A stretch of 64,000 bases of DNA from Mesorhizobium jarvisii (GCF_003601985.1 NZ_QZXA01000003.1:496001-560000), one strand, 5' to 3'; shown: positions 33,837 to 42,932, counted from the first letter of the stretch. Notes: a model not told the origin generated them from the letters alone. A program made the numbers and translations.

Positions 33837-34125
33837 ACACGGAGAGATGCCGCATCGCTCGAATAAATGAAGGAAACAACCCTTTCCACATTTCAAGGCC
33901 ATTCTTTCTACGAATTAGATGGCCTGCACAATATTCGAGGACGCAGCTTTGCGACCAGGAGCGGTTTCACCGTCCTGCAAAGATGGGACTTGCCGCTTCT
34001 GGCGCGGCGAGGCCGATTGCATTAGCATCAGGTGATGGATCTTAGAGGCACGGTTCAAACGGCGCGCAGAACGCCGGGTGCCAGGCAGATCCTGACGACC
34101 AATCGATGCCGCGGGGAGAAGGCCA

Positions 34126-34707
34126 ATGCAGAAACTGCAAGCGCAAGGCGTCCACCACATCACGCTGGTCGGCGCCGGGCGCCAGACCTCGATCGATTTC
34201 TGGGAAGGCGTGCTCGGCATGCCTTTCATCTTCGAGCAGCCCAACCTCGACAAGGCCAGCGAGAGCCATCTCTATTTCGATCCGGGCGACGGCCGGCTGA
34301 TCACCATCTTCACCGATGAGAGCCGCGTGCCGCAGAAGCGACGCACGCCGACCGACCCGGGCTGCGTCCACCACATCGCGTTCGCGGTGTCGCGGGTCAC
34401 CTTCCTGCAGGCGGTCGCCCGGCTCGACGAGCGCGGCATCAAGCACAGCGGCGTCAAGGATCGCGGCTTCATGGATTCGATCTATTTCGAGGATCCACTC
34501 GGCCTGCTGATCGAACTCGCTTCCTACCGCTTCGAGCCGCCGGCGGGTTTCACCCATGCCGATGTGCTGATGCAGGCGCACAGGCTGCGTGTCGGGCGCG
34601 GCGACTACAACATCGCCGAGGTGCATCTTGCGGACGCGATCCAGGCGCTTGTCGAGAGCTCCCGTGCGACCTTGTCGGACGACCGGGCGCCGAAGAATCC
34701 ATACTGA
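34126..34707 (+). CDS. VOC-family dioxygenase-like protein
   Basis: 193 aa; GGGGAGAAGG precedes the ATG. Two-module glyoxalase fold: QGVHHITLVGAGRQTSIDFW with His as the likely first metal ligand, HLYFDPGDGRLITIFT, then PGCVHHIAFAVSRVTFLQAV and DSIYFEDPLGLLIELASYRF. The His and Glu set suggests a metal-dependent enzyme of the ring-cleaving or fosfomycin-resistance kind. It is followed 28 bases later by an unusual GST gene in the same direction. Confidence 0.75.
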   Translation: MQKLQAQGVHHITLVGAGRQTSIDFWEGVLGMPFIFEQPNLDKASESHLYFDPGDGRLITIFTDESRVPQKRRTPTDPGCVHHIAFAVSRVTFLQAVARLDERGIKHSGVKDRGFMDSIYFEDPLGLLIELASYRFEPPAGFTHADVLMQAHRLRVGRGDYNIAEVHLADAIQALVESSRATLSDDRAPKNPY

Positions 34708-34735
34708 CGGCCAACAAAACAAAGGGAGGACAAAC

Positions 34736-35617
34736 ATGGCAAAGACAGTGACCAAGAGTGCTGGGAAATCGGCTGCCAAGGCAAAGGCAAAAGCAGCCGC
34801 GAAGCCCGCAGTGAAGGCAGCCGCAAAGGCCGCACCGAAGGTGGCCGCGAAAGCCGCAGCAAAACCGGCGGCGCAAAAGCCGGCGCCCAAGACCGCCAAG
34901 GCCAAGCCGGCGAAAAAGCCGGCGTTGAAGCTCAGCATGCTGAAGCCGAGCGTCAACAACATGACAGTGCGGGTGTTTGCTCGCGCGGCCGGGTTCGACG
35001 CCGCCGAGACCGACGCCTGGGGCCACACGCGTTCGCCCGAATATCTGGCGCGCAATCCGGCGCATCTGACGCCGATGATCGAGGACAAGGGGTTGCCCAG
35101 GGGCGTGCTCTGGGAAAGCTGCGCCATCATGCAGTATCTCGCCAACAAGCACGGGCTGGAGAAATTCTATCCCAAGGCGCCGGCCAAGCGGGCGATGATC
35201 GACAGCGCCATGTTCTATCTGATCGGTACGCTCTACCCCTATGTGGCGCGCGCCACCTATCCGGCGCTGGGTTTCCCGCAATATGCCGGCGAGGTCGGCC
35301 ACAGCGATGCCCATCCCGACAAGAAGTCGGAAGCACAGAAGGCCGCGATGGCGGCGATCGCCGAGCCGCTGGAGGTCTTCCATAGCTTCTTCAGGGACGG
35401 CAAGCCGTTCATCGGCGGCGCGAACCCGTCGATCGCCGACATAAGGCTGGCGGCGACGCTCGAATTCCTGGCGGTCATCGACTATCCGCTGCCCAAATGG
35501 GCGCAGGAGTACATGGCGGCCATCGAGAAGAAGCTCGGCAAGGCCTATGCCGAGCCGGCCGGCGACGTGCGCGGCTATATCGCCTATGTGCGGTCGCAGG
35601 CGAAGGCTTCAGCTTAA
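34736..35617 (+). CDS. Glutathione S-transferase with a histone-H1-like Lys/Ala/Pro-rich N-terminal tail
   Basis: 293 aa. Residues 1 to about 75 are almost only Lys, Ala and Pro (for example KSAAKAKAKAAAKPAVKAAA), like the C-terminal domain of histone H1. The rest is a GST: RVFARAAGFDAAETDAWGHT, RNPAHLTPMIEDKG, GVLWESCAIMQYLANKH (glutathione loop) and NPSIADIRLAATLEFLA (helical domain). A GGGAGGA site precedes the ATG at 34736. The tail is fused in frame. It could target the enzyme to DNA or RNA, but this is inference. Confidence 0.75.
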   Translation: MAKTVTKSAGKSAAKAKAKAAAKPAVKAAAKAAPKVAAKAAAKPAAQKPAPKTAKAKPAKKPALKLSMLKPSVNNMTVRVFARAAGFDAAETDAWGHTRSPEYLARNPAHLTPMIEDKGLPRGVLWESCAIMQYLANKHGLEKFYPKAPAKRAMIDSAMFYLIGTLYPYVARATYPALGFPQYAGEVGHSDAHPDKKSEAQKAAMAAIAEPLEVFHSFFRDGKPFIGGANPSIADIRLAATLEFLAVIDYPLPKWAQEYMAAIEKKLGKAYAEPAGDVRGYIAYVRSQAKASA

Positions 35618-35698
35618 GGATTCGTTAACCAAAGCCCTGTCTACTGGCGGGAATTCACCGCGCGACCACGGATGTACTGGCGCATATCGGTGTAAGGA

Positions 35699-35730
35699 AA
35701 GGTCGGCTCAGTGCCGGCCTTTTTGCTTTT
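35699..35730 (+). terminator. Terminator after the tailed GST gene
   Basis: AAGGTCGGC-TCAGT-GCCGGCCTT (one G:U pair) followed by TTTGCTTTTT. Confidence 0.8.
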
Positions 35731-35886
35731 TCGGACCCGATGCCGGGACATCGCGCGACGGTGACAAGGCAATGCCGGAGCATCAACTTTTCGCGTCGGG
35801 ATATTGTCATCGCCGACGTTGCCTCTAACATTCCGTTCAGCGGATCCGGCTTGGAACGCCGGCCTGGAGTGAGATGAGGGCTTGCG

Positions 35887-36255
35887 ATGAAATGCGTGGC
35901 AATGCTGACGGTCGCCGGTGGAATGCTGGCCGGGACGCTCCTCCCGTCTCAGGCAGCAGTGCTCAATACGATGGATGATGTCGGGGATGCGATCCAGGCC
36001 TGCTGGACGCCGCCGGCGGATGCCGGAAATTCGACCGTAACCTTGAGTTTCAGCTTTAAGCGCGACGGCTCGCTGATCGGTCCGCCGCGGCCGACCGCCG
36101 CCAAAGTGGCCGGCGATGACAAGGCGCGAAAGGCGTTCATCGACGCGGCCATCGCCGCCGTCAAGAATTGCACGCCTCTGAGTTTGTCACCGGCTTTGGC
36201 GCAAGGCATTGGTGGCAACGTCTTCACGTTGCAACTGGTTTCCCCAAAGAAATAG
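35887..36255 (+). CDS. Secreted protein with TonB-C-like fold
   Basis: 122 aa with a signal peptide (LTVAGGMLAGTLLPSQAA). The mature part MDDVGDAIQACWTPPADAG, STVTLSFSFKRDGSLIGPPR and a closing VFTLQLVSPKK resembles the TonB C-terminal domain used for envelope proteins in rhizobia. Two Cys (AIQACW and VKNCTP) could form a disulfide. Function is unknown. It stands alone after the GST terminator. Confidence 0.65.
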   Translation: MKCVAMLTVAGGMLAGTLLPSQAAVLNTMDDVGDAIQACWTPPADAGNSTVTLSFSFKRDGSLIGPPRPTAAKVAGDDKARKAFIDAAIAAVKNCTPLSLSPALAQGIGGNVFTLQLVSPKK

Positions 36256-36286
36256 CGGCTGGCGCCGCCGCTTCGGAGCCAATTGC

Positions 36287-36502
36287 TCAGTGGCTCAGGC
36301 GCCGTGCCTTGGCATGCCGGGCCAGATCCGGGGTCTCGAAGGCATAGTCGCTCCACGCCGATTCCGGGATGTGCCCGGCCAGATAGCACTCAAGCAACAG
36401 GCTTTCCTCGGGATTGAGCGGTCGTGGCGCGCGCTCGTGATCCAGCCCGAGAGAATGAAAAAGGTTTCTTGTCAGTTCCGACACCGTGAAGTGGATCGAC
36501 AT
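36287..36502 (-). CDS. Short hypothetical protein
   Basis: 71 aa from the ATG at 36502 (GGGAG 8 bases upstream). No signal peptide or membrane helix: FTVSELTRNLFHSLGLDHER, then LNPEESLLLECYLAGHIPES and a basic end. I do not recognise the family. Near-match GAAAC-16-CGTT (36517-36541, minus strand) differs by one base from an EcfG promoter. A low-GC region lies upstream. Confidence 0.5.
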   Translation of the reverse strand: MSIHFTVSELTRNLFHSLGLDHERAPRPLNPEESLLLECYLAGHIPESAWSDYAFETPDLARHAKARRLSH

Positions 36503-36826
36503 CTGCGTTCTCCCTATGCCTTCAACGCGGCAGTCAGGCAAAGGTTTCAGCGTCAAGCGTCGGTAACGTCGGATTGATCGTTCGCCCCGAGAGCCACGCC
36601 CCGGTGATTCCGATAGTCGCCGGCATGGCTGCTTGGTTTTGTGGTTCGTCTCAATCTTGAAATAAAAATGTAATATCGAATTTACAGGAGCCATTCTACT
36701 ACACTAAATGAAAGTCTTTTCGATCATGAAAGCTTCAATTATTAGGTATTGCTCATTTATCTGAAGCTTATCCAAGTCGAAAGAATGTGATTCCAGGCTA
36801 TCAGCAGTAAGGACCATGTCGTCCCG
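36503..36826. other. AT-rich intergenic region
   Basis: No gene seen. The stretch at about 36645-36790 is clearly AT-rich compared with its surroundings and contains an inverted repeat AAGCTTCA/TGAAGCTT (36730-36769). Likely a regulatory region for one of the flanking genes. Confidence 0.4.
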
Positions 36827-37741
36827 ATGATCCGTTTCTGGCTTCTCATGATGATCGCGCTGGTGACGGTGGCCGCCCTTGTGCTCGGCACGACGTCTTC
36901 CTACGCGGATAGTTGCAGCGCGATCAGAAGTCAGTTGCTTTCTGGCGGCCGCAGCAGCGGCGTGAGCCCCGAACTGGCGCAGTTGCGCCGTCAGCTTGCG
37001 GCGATCCAGGGCCTGGAGAGGCAGCGTCGGTGCACGGCGCAAAGTGCCGCGGGTGGCTTCTTCAATGCATGCGCCGACCTTGGCAGAAACCGGACGGAAG
37101 TGCAGCGCCGGATGGCCGCCGCGTCCAATTCCGGCCGGGACCTTTCAGGCCTGCAGGCACGCCTCGCGGCGCTTGGCTGCGGGGCAAAGGAGCAGCGCCA
37201 GGCGCCGAAAAGCCAATCCGCGCAGGCAGCGGCGGGGCCAACATATGCCGGCAATACGATGCTGTTTTGCGTGCGCCTGTCGGATGGATACTTTTTTCCC
37301 GCGCCCAAATCGCAATTCGCCGGCAGCGACGATGTCAGGGACATGGCCGATCAGTGCCGTTACATCTGCGATGACCCGGCCGTCGATCTCTACACGCTCA
37401 GCGACGCCAGTCTGGAAACCGAAAAGATGGTCGCGCTCGATACGCGCAAACCCTATATCGAACTGCCTTCGGCTTTTCGCTACCGTGACGATGCCAATTT
37501 CAAGGCCTGCGACGTCAAGCGCTATTACCGGCGGGTAGCCGAATTGAGGGCAAGGACGGTGACGCCCACAAACATGACCAATGCCATCATTCCGTTGCCG
37601 CAGCCTAAGCCGGATTTCGACAGTGTCGCGGCAATCCCGCAATCCGGCACCGAGGCCTCTGGGGCCGCTCAGTTGCAGTCGATCGAAGCCGGTACGCGGC
37701 CGGTGCGTGTGGTCGGCCCGGCCTTCTTTCCGGCTGAATGA
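36827..37741 (+). CDS. DUF2865-family secreted protein
   Basis: 304 aa with a signal peptide or anchor (WLLMMIALVTVAALVLGTTS). The DUF2865 pattern shows as a Cys-containing helical part (SCSAIRSQLL, then QGLERQRRCTAQSAAGGFFN) and a C-terminal CVRLSDGYFFPAPKSQF with DQCRYICDDPAVDLYTL. Six or more Cys suggest disulfides in the periplasm. Rhizobial DUF2865 proteins have no established function. The start ATG lacks a good ribosome-binding site; the start a few codons later is possible. Confidence 0.75.
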   Translation: MIRFWLLMMIALVTVAALVLGTTSSYADSCSAIRSQLLSGGRSSGVSPELAQLRRQLAAIQGLERQRRCTAQSAAGGFFNACADLGRNRTEVQRRMAAASNSGRDLSGLQARLAALGCGAKEQRQAPKSQSAQAAAGPTYAGNTMLFCVRLSDGYFFPAPKSQFAGSDDVRDMADQCRYICDDPAVDLYTLSDASLETEKMVALDTRKPYIELPSAFRYRDDANFKACDVKRYYRRVAELRARTVTPTNMTNAIIPLPQPKPDFDSVAAIPQSGTEASGAAQLQSIEAGTRPVRVVGPAFFPAE

Positions 37742-37807
37742 CCTCTCCTCTCTGGAATAACCGCCTGCAGCGTGCCGTCATGATGAAGCCGGCTATGGGA
37801 CCCGTCT

Positions 37808-37832
37808 GGAACGGAGGGGCGCTCACGGCGTT
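37808..37832 (+). promoter_or_regulatory. EcfG-type (GSR) promoter upstream of the 78-aa gene
   Basis: GGAAC, 16 bases, CGTT on the plus strand. The -10 ends 28 bases before the ATG at 37861, so the leader would be about 20 bases. The sequence is an exact match to the alphaproteobacterial general stress response consensus. Confidence 0.75.
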
Positions 37833-37860
37833 GTGATCGACAACAGCCGGGAGAAACGCC

Positions 37861-38097
37861 ATGGCTACGTTCAGGGAAATGCGGGTTCTGGAGATCGTCG
37901 AAAACGGCTCCCTGACCCATGACGAGAAGGTCGCGGAACTGCGCGAGATCGAATCCGAGGCCCGCGGCCTGCAACGAGCCGCGTCGGAGAGTTCCATGGG
38001 TGATGATGACGGCTGGCAGGACGATCTGCGCCAGGTTCGCCTTGCGCTCGACAAGCTTGGCGCGAAGGAACCGAAGAAGGGCGCGGCATCGCTGTAA
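37861..38097 (+). CDS. Small acidic protein of unknown function under an EcfG-type promoter
   Basis: 78 aa; GGGAG precedes the ATG. Mostly helical and charged, with LREIESEARGLQRAASESSM in the middle and a lysine-rich end KEPKKGAAS. No signal peptide or membrane helix is visible. I do not recognise a family. The promoter upstream (GGAAC-16-CGTT) suggests stress induction. The lipoprotein gene at 38127 converges on it. Confidence 0.7.
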   Translation: MATFREMRVLEIVENGSLTHDEKVAELREIESEARGLQRAASESSMGDDDGWQDDLRQVRLALDKLGAKEPKKGAASL

Positions 38098-38126
38098 GGC
38101 TGCGGGGAACTCTCCCCGAATTGAGC

Positions 38127-38480
38127 CTATTCGCAGACCATGCGAACGCGCTCGCCTGGTGCGCTCACGTTCCTGCATGCCAGTTGCTTTTCCGGGCCTG
38201 GCGGCGGGGGAGGCGGCGGTGAATATCGCGTCTGATGCCGTCTGTGCCCGGCAGGTTTCGAAACCCTGCGTTCGGCAAACTGTCCGGGCGGCTGCGGCGA
38301 CGCCGGAAAGGCGCCGTTGTCGGCCGGCGGCACGTAGTCGACATTGGGTGGCGGCCGGTCCCAGAAGCGCCTGGCGTCGAGCGGCCGCGGGATGATGACC
38401 GTGCCGTCATAGCTGCGCGCACAGCCGCTGCCGAAAAGCAGCGCTACGCCCAGCAAGAAAGGCCCTATCCGTCGATACAT
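38127..38480 (-). CDS. Proline-rich lipoprotein
   Basis: 117 aa from the ATG at 38480 (a longer start to 38489 is possible). Signal sequence with a lipobox LLFGSGC: cleavage before Cys gives a lipid-anchored protein. The mature part has DGTVIIPRPLDARRFWDRPP and a stretch of eight or more Pro near the C-terminus. It is likely located in the outer membrane or periplasm; function unknown. Confidence 0.65.
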   Translation of the reverse strand: MYRRIGPFLLGVALLFGSGCARSYDGTVIIPRPLDARRFWDRPPPNVDYVPPADNGAFPASPQPPGQFAERRVSKPAGHRRHQTRYSPPPPPPPGPEKQLACRNVSAPGERVRMVCE

Positions 38481-38662
38481 TAGCAACACCCCCTGCGCGG
38501 CTTATAACGCGGGCTTGGCCCGCCCGACAACCCGACGGATTAACGCAGAAAGAGCATGCCGGTTGCGCCGTTAAGGTTAGCGGATCGTTAATGCTTCTCG
38601 GGCACATTCCGCCGACGAACCGCGGAGGGAGGGTTCGGCCTTGATTTTCGGGTGGGGACAGG

Positions 38663-41600
38663 ATGGCGGAAGCGGACGAAGCAACCGGCGCGCGCGGCAA
38701 GCGTAGGCCTGAAAAGCCGGTGCATCGCGGCGACGCGCCGCTATGCGCGGACATGGATTCGCCCGACGCGCTTCGCCAACTGCTCGAGGCAGGCTCGGAC
38801 TGGGTCTGGGAGACCGACGCCGAACTGCGCTTCTCCTGGCTCTCACCCACCTACCAGGCGGCCACAGGCATCGATCCGGCTGATGTGCTGGGCCGGTTCC
38901 GCTTCGATTTCCTCAACCAGGTCCTGAAGGGTAATCACAGCGCCACGGCGCATCTGGAGGATCTGCAGGCGCGCCGGCCGTTCCGCGACTTCGTCTATGA
39001 ACTGAAGGGTGGCGGCGCCGACTGCCGCTGGGTGCTGACGTCAGGCTTCCCACGGTTCGACAACGAAGGAAAATTCGCCGGCTACCGCGGCATAGGCCGC
39101 AACGTCACCGCACTGGCCGGCGCCTTCGAAACCATGGAGCAAAACCCGTTGTCGGGCAGCGATCCCGACCGGCATCTTGCCGATCTCGAACGGACGATGG
39201 ACGCCATGCACATGGGCGTCGTGCTGCTCGATGGCAAGCTCGACACGCTGATCGTCAACAAGGCCTATCGCGACCTGTCCAGCATTCCGGACGGCGCTGT
39301 GACCGTTGGCGCTCCGTTCAGCCAGTTGATGGAACTGAACCGCCGCAACGGCATCTATGGCGATATCGACGAACAGCAGTGGCAGCGCTACCTCGCCAGC
39401 CGTATCGAGGAGATTCGCGCCGGCTCCGTCGCGCCTCGCGAATTTGTCCATGCCAGCGGCAGGACGATGATGTTCTCGGTGACGGCGCTGTCCGGCGGCA
39501 AGCGGCTCTTGACCTACTATGAGGTCACCGAACTAAAGCGTCGCGATGCCGAGATCGAAGGCGCCAACGCCAAAATCGCCGAGACCTTCGTCAATCTCCG
39601 CACCATGGTCGATGAGATGCCGATCGGTGTTCTCGTGCTGGATGCCGATATGCGCGCCGAAGTCATCAATCGCGCCTTCTATGACTTCTGGAGGATCGAT
39701 CCAGGCCGCGCCGGGATCGGCTCGGCCTTTCGCGAACTCATGGAAGCCAGCCGCGCCATTGATCCTTACGGCGCCGATGACGTCGCCTGGCAACGCCATA
39801 CCGCCGAGCGCGAAGCCGAAATCAGGGCCGGTGTCGCCGGCTCAAGACAATTGCCGCACAATGACGGGCGCACACTTGTCGCATCGCTGGCGCCGCTGCA
39901 CGGCGGCAAGCGGCTCATCTCCTATGTCGACGTCACCGACATGAAGGGGCGCGAGACCGAGGCACAAGATGCGCGCAAGCACCTCGCCAGCGTGCTGGAA
40001 TCGCTGCCGGCCGGCGTCATCATCTACGACCGCGACGACAAGTTCGTCTTCGCCAACCGCAAGCTGCAGGACACGCTGCCGGCGCTGAAGCCCTTCTGGC
40101 AGCCTGGCTGCAGCTTCCGCGAGGCGTTGGAATTCGGCCAGTCGATCGGCTATTTCCGCTCGAGCGGCGATGCCGAGATCGACAAGCTGTACGGGGTCGA
40201 ACCCGAACGCTGGCTCGACGGCATACTGGCCCGCTACCACCTGCCGAATTCTTCCTACGAGCGCCTCAATGCCGATGGGCGCTGGTACCAAGTCTACGAC
40301 ATGCGCACCGATGACGGGACGTTCATTGGCGTGCGCGTCGACATCACCGACATCAAGAGCCGCGAGGCGGCGCTGCGCGACTCGATGCGCCAGATCGATC
40401 TCTTCCGCCACGTCATGGACGAGTTGCCGGTGGCCGCCTTCATCAAGGCGCAGGACCTGAGTATCGAATTCGTCAACAAGGCCTGGTGCGCGCTGACAGG
40501 CATCGCCAAGGAAGACGTCATCGGCCGGACCGACCGTGAGCTGTTCGGCACACAAGACGCGGAAAGCTACAGCAATGACGACACCGAGGTCGTCGTAACC
40601 GGCAAGGGCCTCGAGGTCGAAGAGCCCGTCACCCATCGTGACGGCACCGTGCGACAGTTGATGACGCGCAAGAGCCGCCTGGTGGCGACCGACGGATCGG
40701 TGCATCTGGTCGGCTCCAGCACCGACATCACCGACGTCAAGGCGCGCGAGAAGGCTCTGGAAGAGAGCATGCGCGAGAACGAGGTGTTCCGCAGCCTGAT
40801 CGACAATGTACCGGTGTCGATCTACGCCAAGCGTTCCGATCTCAGGCAGTTCTATGTCAACAAGGGCTGGTGCGATCTGACCGGCCTCAGCAGGGAAGAC
40901 GCGATCGGCAAGACCGACATCGAGATTTTCGGGGAGGACGGCGAGGCTTTCGTGGCCGGCGATCTGGCCGTGCTGCGCACCGGCGACACCCAGGAGGTCG
41001 AGGAGACGGTGCGGCTTGCCGACGGCACCGTCAGGCATCAGTTCGCGCGCAAGGGTGCAATGATTGCGTCGGACGGTTCGCTCTACCTGATCGGATCGAC
41101 CACCGACATCACGGAACTGAAGATGCGCGAGGCGGAGCTCAGCGAGGCGCGCCAGCGTGCCGTGCTCGCCGACCGCGCCAAGTCGGAATTCCTCGCCAAT
41201 ATGAGCCATGAGATCCGCACGCCGATGAACGGTGTGCTGGGCATGGCGGAACTTCTGGCCAAATCCAATCTCGATCCCAAGCAGAAGACGTTCACCGACA
41301 TCATCGTCAAGTCGGGCAACGCGCTGTTGACCATCATCAACGACATCCTGGATTTTTCCAAGATCGATGCCGGCCAGATGGTGCTCGATCCGGCGCCCTT
41401 CAACCTTGCCGAGGCGATCGAGGACGTGGCGACGCTGGTGTCGACACGCGCCAAGGAAAAGGATCTCGAACTCATCGTGCGTGTCGAGCCGAGGCTCGAA
41501 AACCTGTTCGTCGGCGATGTCGGCCGCATCCGGCAGATCGTCACCAACCTGGTCGGCAATGCGGTGAAATTCACCGACGAAGGCCATGTGCTGGTCGACG

Positions 41601-42835
41601 TGACCGGTGAGAGGGTTCCGACCGGAACCAGGCTGACGATCTCGGTCACCGACACCGGGATCGGCATCCCCGAGGAAAAACTGAAGCTGGTGTTCGAAAA
41701 ATTCAGCCAGGTCGACACCTCCTCGACACGGCGGCATGAGGGCACCGGGCTTGGCCTTGCCATCACCTCACGGCTGGTCGAACTGATGGGCGGCACCATC
41801 GGCGTCGAGAGCGCCGAGGGCAAGGGCTCGACCTTCTGGTTCACCGTGACGCTGCCCAGGGCCGGACAGAGCGGGCAGCGCATCATGCCGGTGGACGTGA
41901 CGGGCGCACGCGTGCTGATTGTCGACGACAATGCCGTCAACCGGGCCATCCTGACCGAGCAGATGACTTCGTGGACGTTCGATTCCTGCGCGGCCGAAAG
42001 CGGCGCGGAGGGCCTCAAGGTGCTGATCGCGGCCGCCGCCTATGGCGTGCGTGTGGATTGCGTCGTGCTCGACTACCAGATGCCCGAGATGAGCGGCGCC
42101 GAAATGGCGCGCATCGTGCGCAGCACCGAAGGCCTCGCGGACACGCCCATCATCATGCTGACCTCGGTCGACCAGTCGCTCGCCAACACAAGCTACCGCG
42201 ATCTCGGCATCGATGCCCAGCTGATCAAGCCGGCACGCTCCTCGGTGCTCCTGGAGACGCTGGTGGCGACCATCCAGCGCCATCGCCACGCCACGGACAG
42301 CCAGGCCGTCCAACCGCTTGCAGCCGAAAGGCCTGATGCTCCCCAGCCGCAGCCGCTGGCGCTGTCCGAACAACGCGCGCAATTGCAGCCGCCGCCGGTT
42401 CGGCCCCGGCTGCCCGCCACTGGCGGTGATGGACACAGGCTGGACATACTGGTGGCCGAGGACAATGAGGTGAACCAGATGGTCTTCACCCAGATCCTTG
42501 GCGAGACCGGCCATAGTTTCGAGATCGTCGGCAATGGCCGTAAGGCGCTCGACGCATTCGGCAAGCTCAATCCGTGCATGATCCTGATGGATGTCTCGAT
42601 GCCGGAGATGAGCGGGCTCGAGGCGACCGCCGCCATCCGCCAGCTGGAGCAGGAAACAGGCATGCATGTGCCGATCGTTGGCGTGACCGCGCATGCGCTC
42701 AAGGGCGATCGCGAACGCTGCCTGGAGGCGGGCATGGACGACTATCTGCCCAAGCCGATCAGCCCCAGGGCCCTGCTGGAGAAAGTCGAGCGCTGGCTCG
42801 GCGCCGGGCGCCAGGTCCAGCGCAACGCGGGATAG
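38663..42835 (+). CDS. Hybrid histidine kinase with six PAS domains and two receiver domains
   Basis: 1390 aa, no membrane segments, so likely cytoplasmic. Six PAS modules are visible at about 32-150, 170-295, 310-430, 440-575, 580-700 and 705-825; the last two are clearly duplicated (FRHVMDELPVAAFIKAQDLS, FRSLIDNVPVSIYAKRSDLR). Then the dimerisation helix with phospho-acceptor MSHEIRTPMNG (about residue 850), an ATPase domain with NLVGNAVKFTDEG, DTGIGI and GTGLGLAI, REC1 (DYQMPEMSG, about 1135) and REC2 (DVSMPEMSG, about 1310). No Hpt domain is present. It precedes the pst operon, where phoR is often found. Confidence 0.85.
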   Translation: MAEADEATGARGKRRPEKPVHRGDAPLCADMDSPDALRQLLEAGSDWVWETDAELRFSWLSPTYQAATGIDPADVLGRFRFDFLNQVLKGNHSATAHLEDLQARRPFRDFVYELKGGGADCRWVLTSGFPRFDNEGKFAGYRGIGRNVTALAGAFETMEQNPLSGSDPDRHLADLERTMDAMHMGVVLLDGKLDTLIVNKAYRDLSSIPDGAVTVGAPFSQLMELNRRNGIYGDIDEQQWQRYLASRIEEIRAGSVAPREFVHASGRTMMFSVTALSGGKRLLTYYEVTELKRRDAEIEGANAKIAETFVNLRTMVDEMPIGVLVLDADMRAEVINRAFYDFWRIDPGRAGIGSAFRELMEASRAIDPYGADDVAWQRHTAEREAEIRAGVAGSRQLPHNDGRTLVASLAPLHGGKRLISYVDVTDMKGRETEAQDARKHLASVLESLPAGVIIYDRDDKFVFANRKLQDTLPALKPFWQPGCSFREALEFGQSIGYFRSSGDAEIDKLYGVEPERWLDGILARYHLPNSSYERLNADGRWYQVYDMRTDDGTFIGVRVDITDIKSREAALRDSMRQIDLFRHVMDELPVAAFIKAQDLSIEFVNKAWCALTGIAKEDVIGRTDRELFGTQDAESYSNDDTEVVVTGKGLEVEEPVTHRDGTVRQLMTRKSRLVATDGSVHLVGSSTDITDVKAREKALEESMRENEVFRSLIDNVPVSIYAKRSDLRQFYVNKGWCDLTGLSREDAIGKTDIEIFGEDGEAFVAGDLAVLRTGDTQEVEETVRLADGTVRHQFARKGAMIASDGSLYLIGSTTDITELKMREAELSEARQRAVLADRAKSEFLANMSHEIRTPMNGVLGMAELLAKSNLDPKQKTFTDIIVKSGNALLTIINDILDFSKIDAGQMVLDPAPFNLAEAIEDVATLVSTRAKEKDLELIVRVEPRLENLFVGDVGRIRQIVTNLVGNAVKFTDEGHVLVDVTGERVPTGTRLTISVTDTGIGIPEEKLKLVFEKFSQVDTSSTRRHEGTGLGLAITSRLVELMGGTIGVESAEGKGSTFWFTVTLPRAGQSGQRIMPVDVTGARVLIVDDNAVNRAILTEQMTSWTFDSCAAESGAEGLKVLIAAAAYGVRVDCVVLDYQMPEMSGAEMARIVRSTEGLADTPIIMLTSVDQSLANTSYRDLGIDAQLIKPARSSVLLETLVATIQRHRHATDSQAVQPLAAERPDAPQPQPLALSEQRAQLQPPPVRPRLPATGGDGHRLDILVAEDNEVNQMVFTQILGETGHSFEIVGNGRKALDAFGKLNPCMILMDVSMPEMSGLEATAAIRQLEQETGMHVPIVGVTAHALKGDRERCLEAGMDDYLPKPISPRALLEKVERWLGAGRQVQRNAG

Positions 42836-42912
42836 CAGGGCGTCGCCCGGTTCCAAGAGGCAAGCCGAGGGAATCAATCGCGGATTCTGCTGCTACCCCT
42901 GCGTGCAATGCC

Positions 42913-42932
42913 TATGGTGCGATCGCACCATA
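42913..42932. promoter_or_regulatory. Perfect 20-bp palindrome (operator candidate)
   Basis: TATGGTGCGATCGCACCATA is identical to its own reverse complement. It lies in a 524-base gene-free interval between the hybrid kinase and pstS, about 330 bases before the Pho box. It contains GCGATCGC. Symmetry of this kind suits a dimeric repressor, but no regulator gene is adjacent. Confidence 0.5.

Noticed and set aside
36517-36541. EcfG promoter upstream of the 71-aa gene
   Set aside because: The -35 on the minus strand is GAAAC instead of GGAAC. Kept only as a weak near match.
39842-41737. 631-codon open frame antisense to the hybrid kinase
   Set aside because: The plus-strand frame has six PAS domains and kinase motifs; the antisense frame has none.
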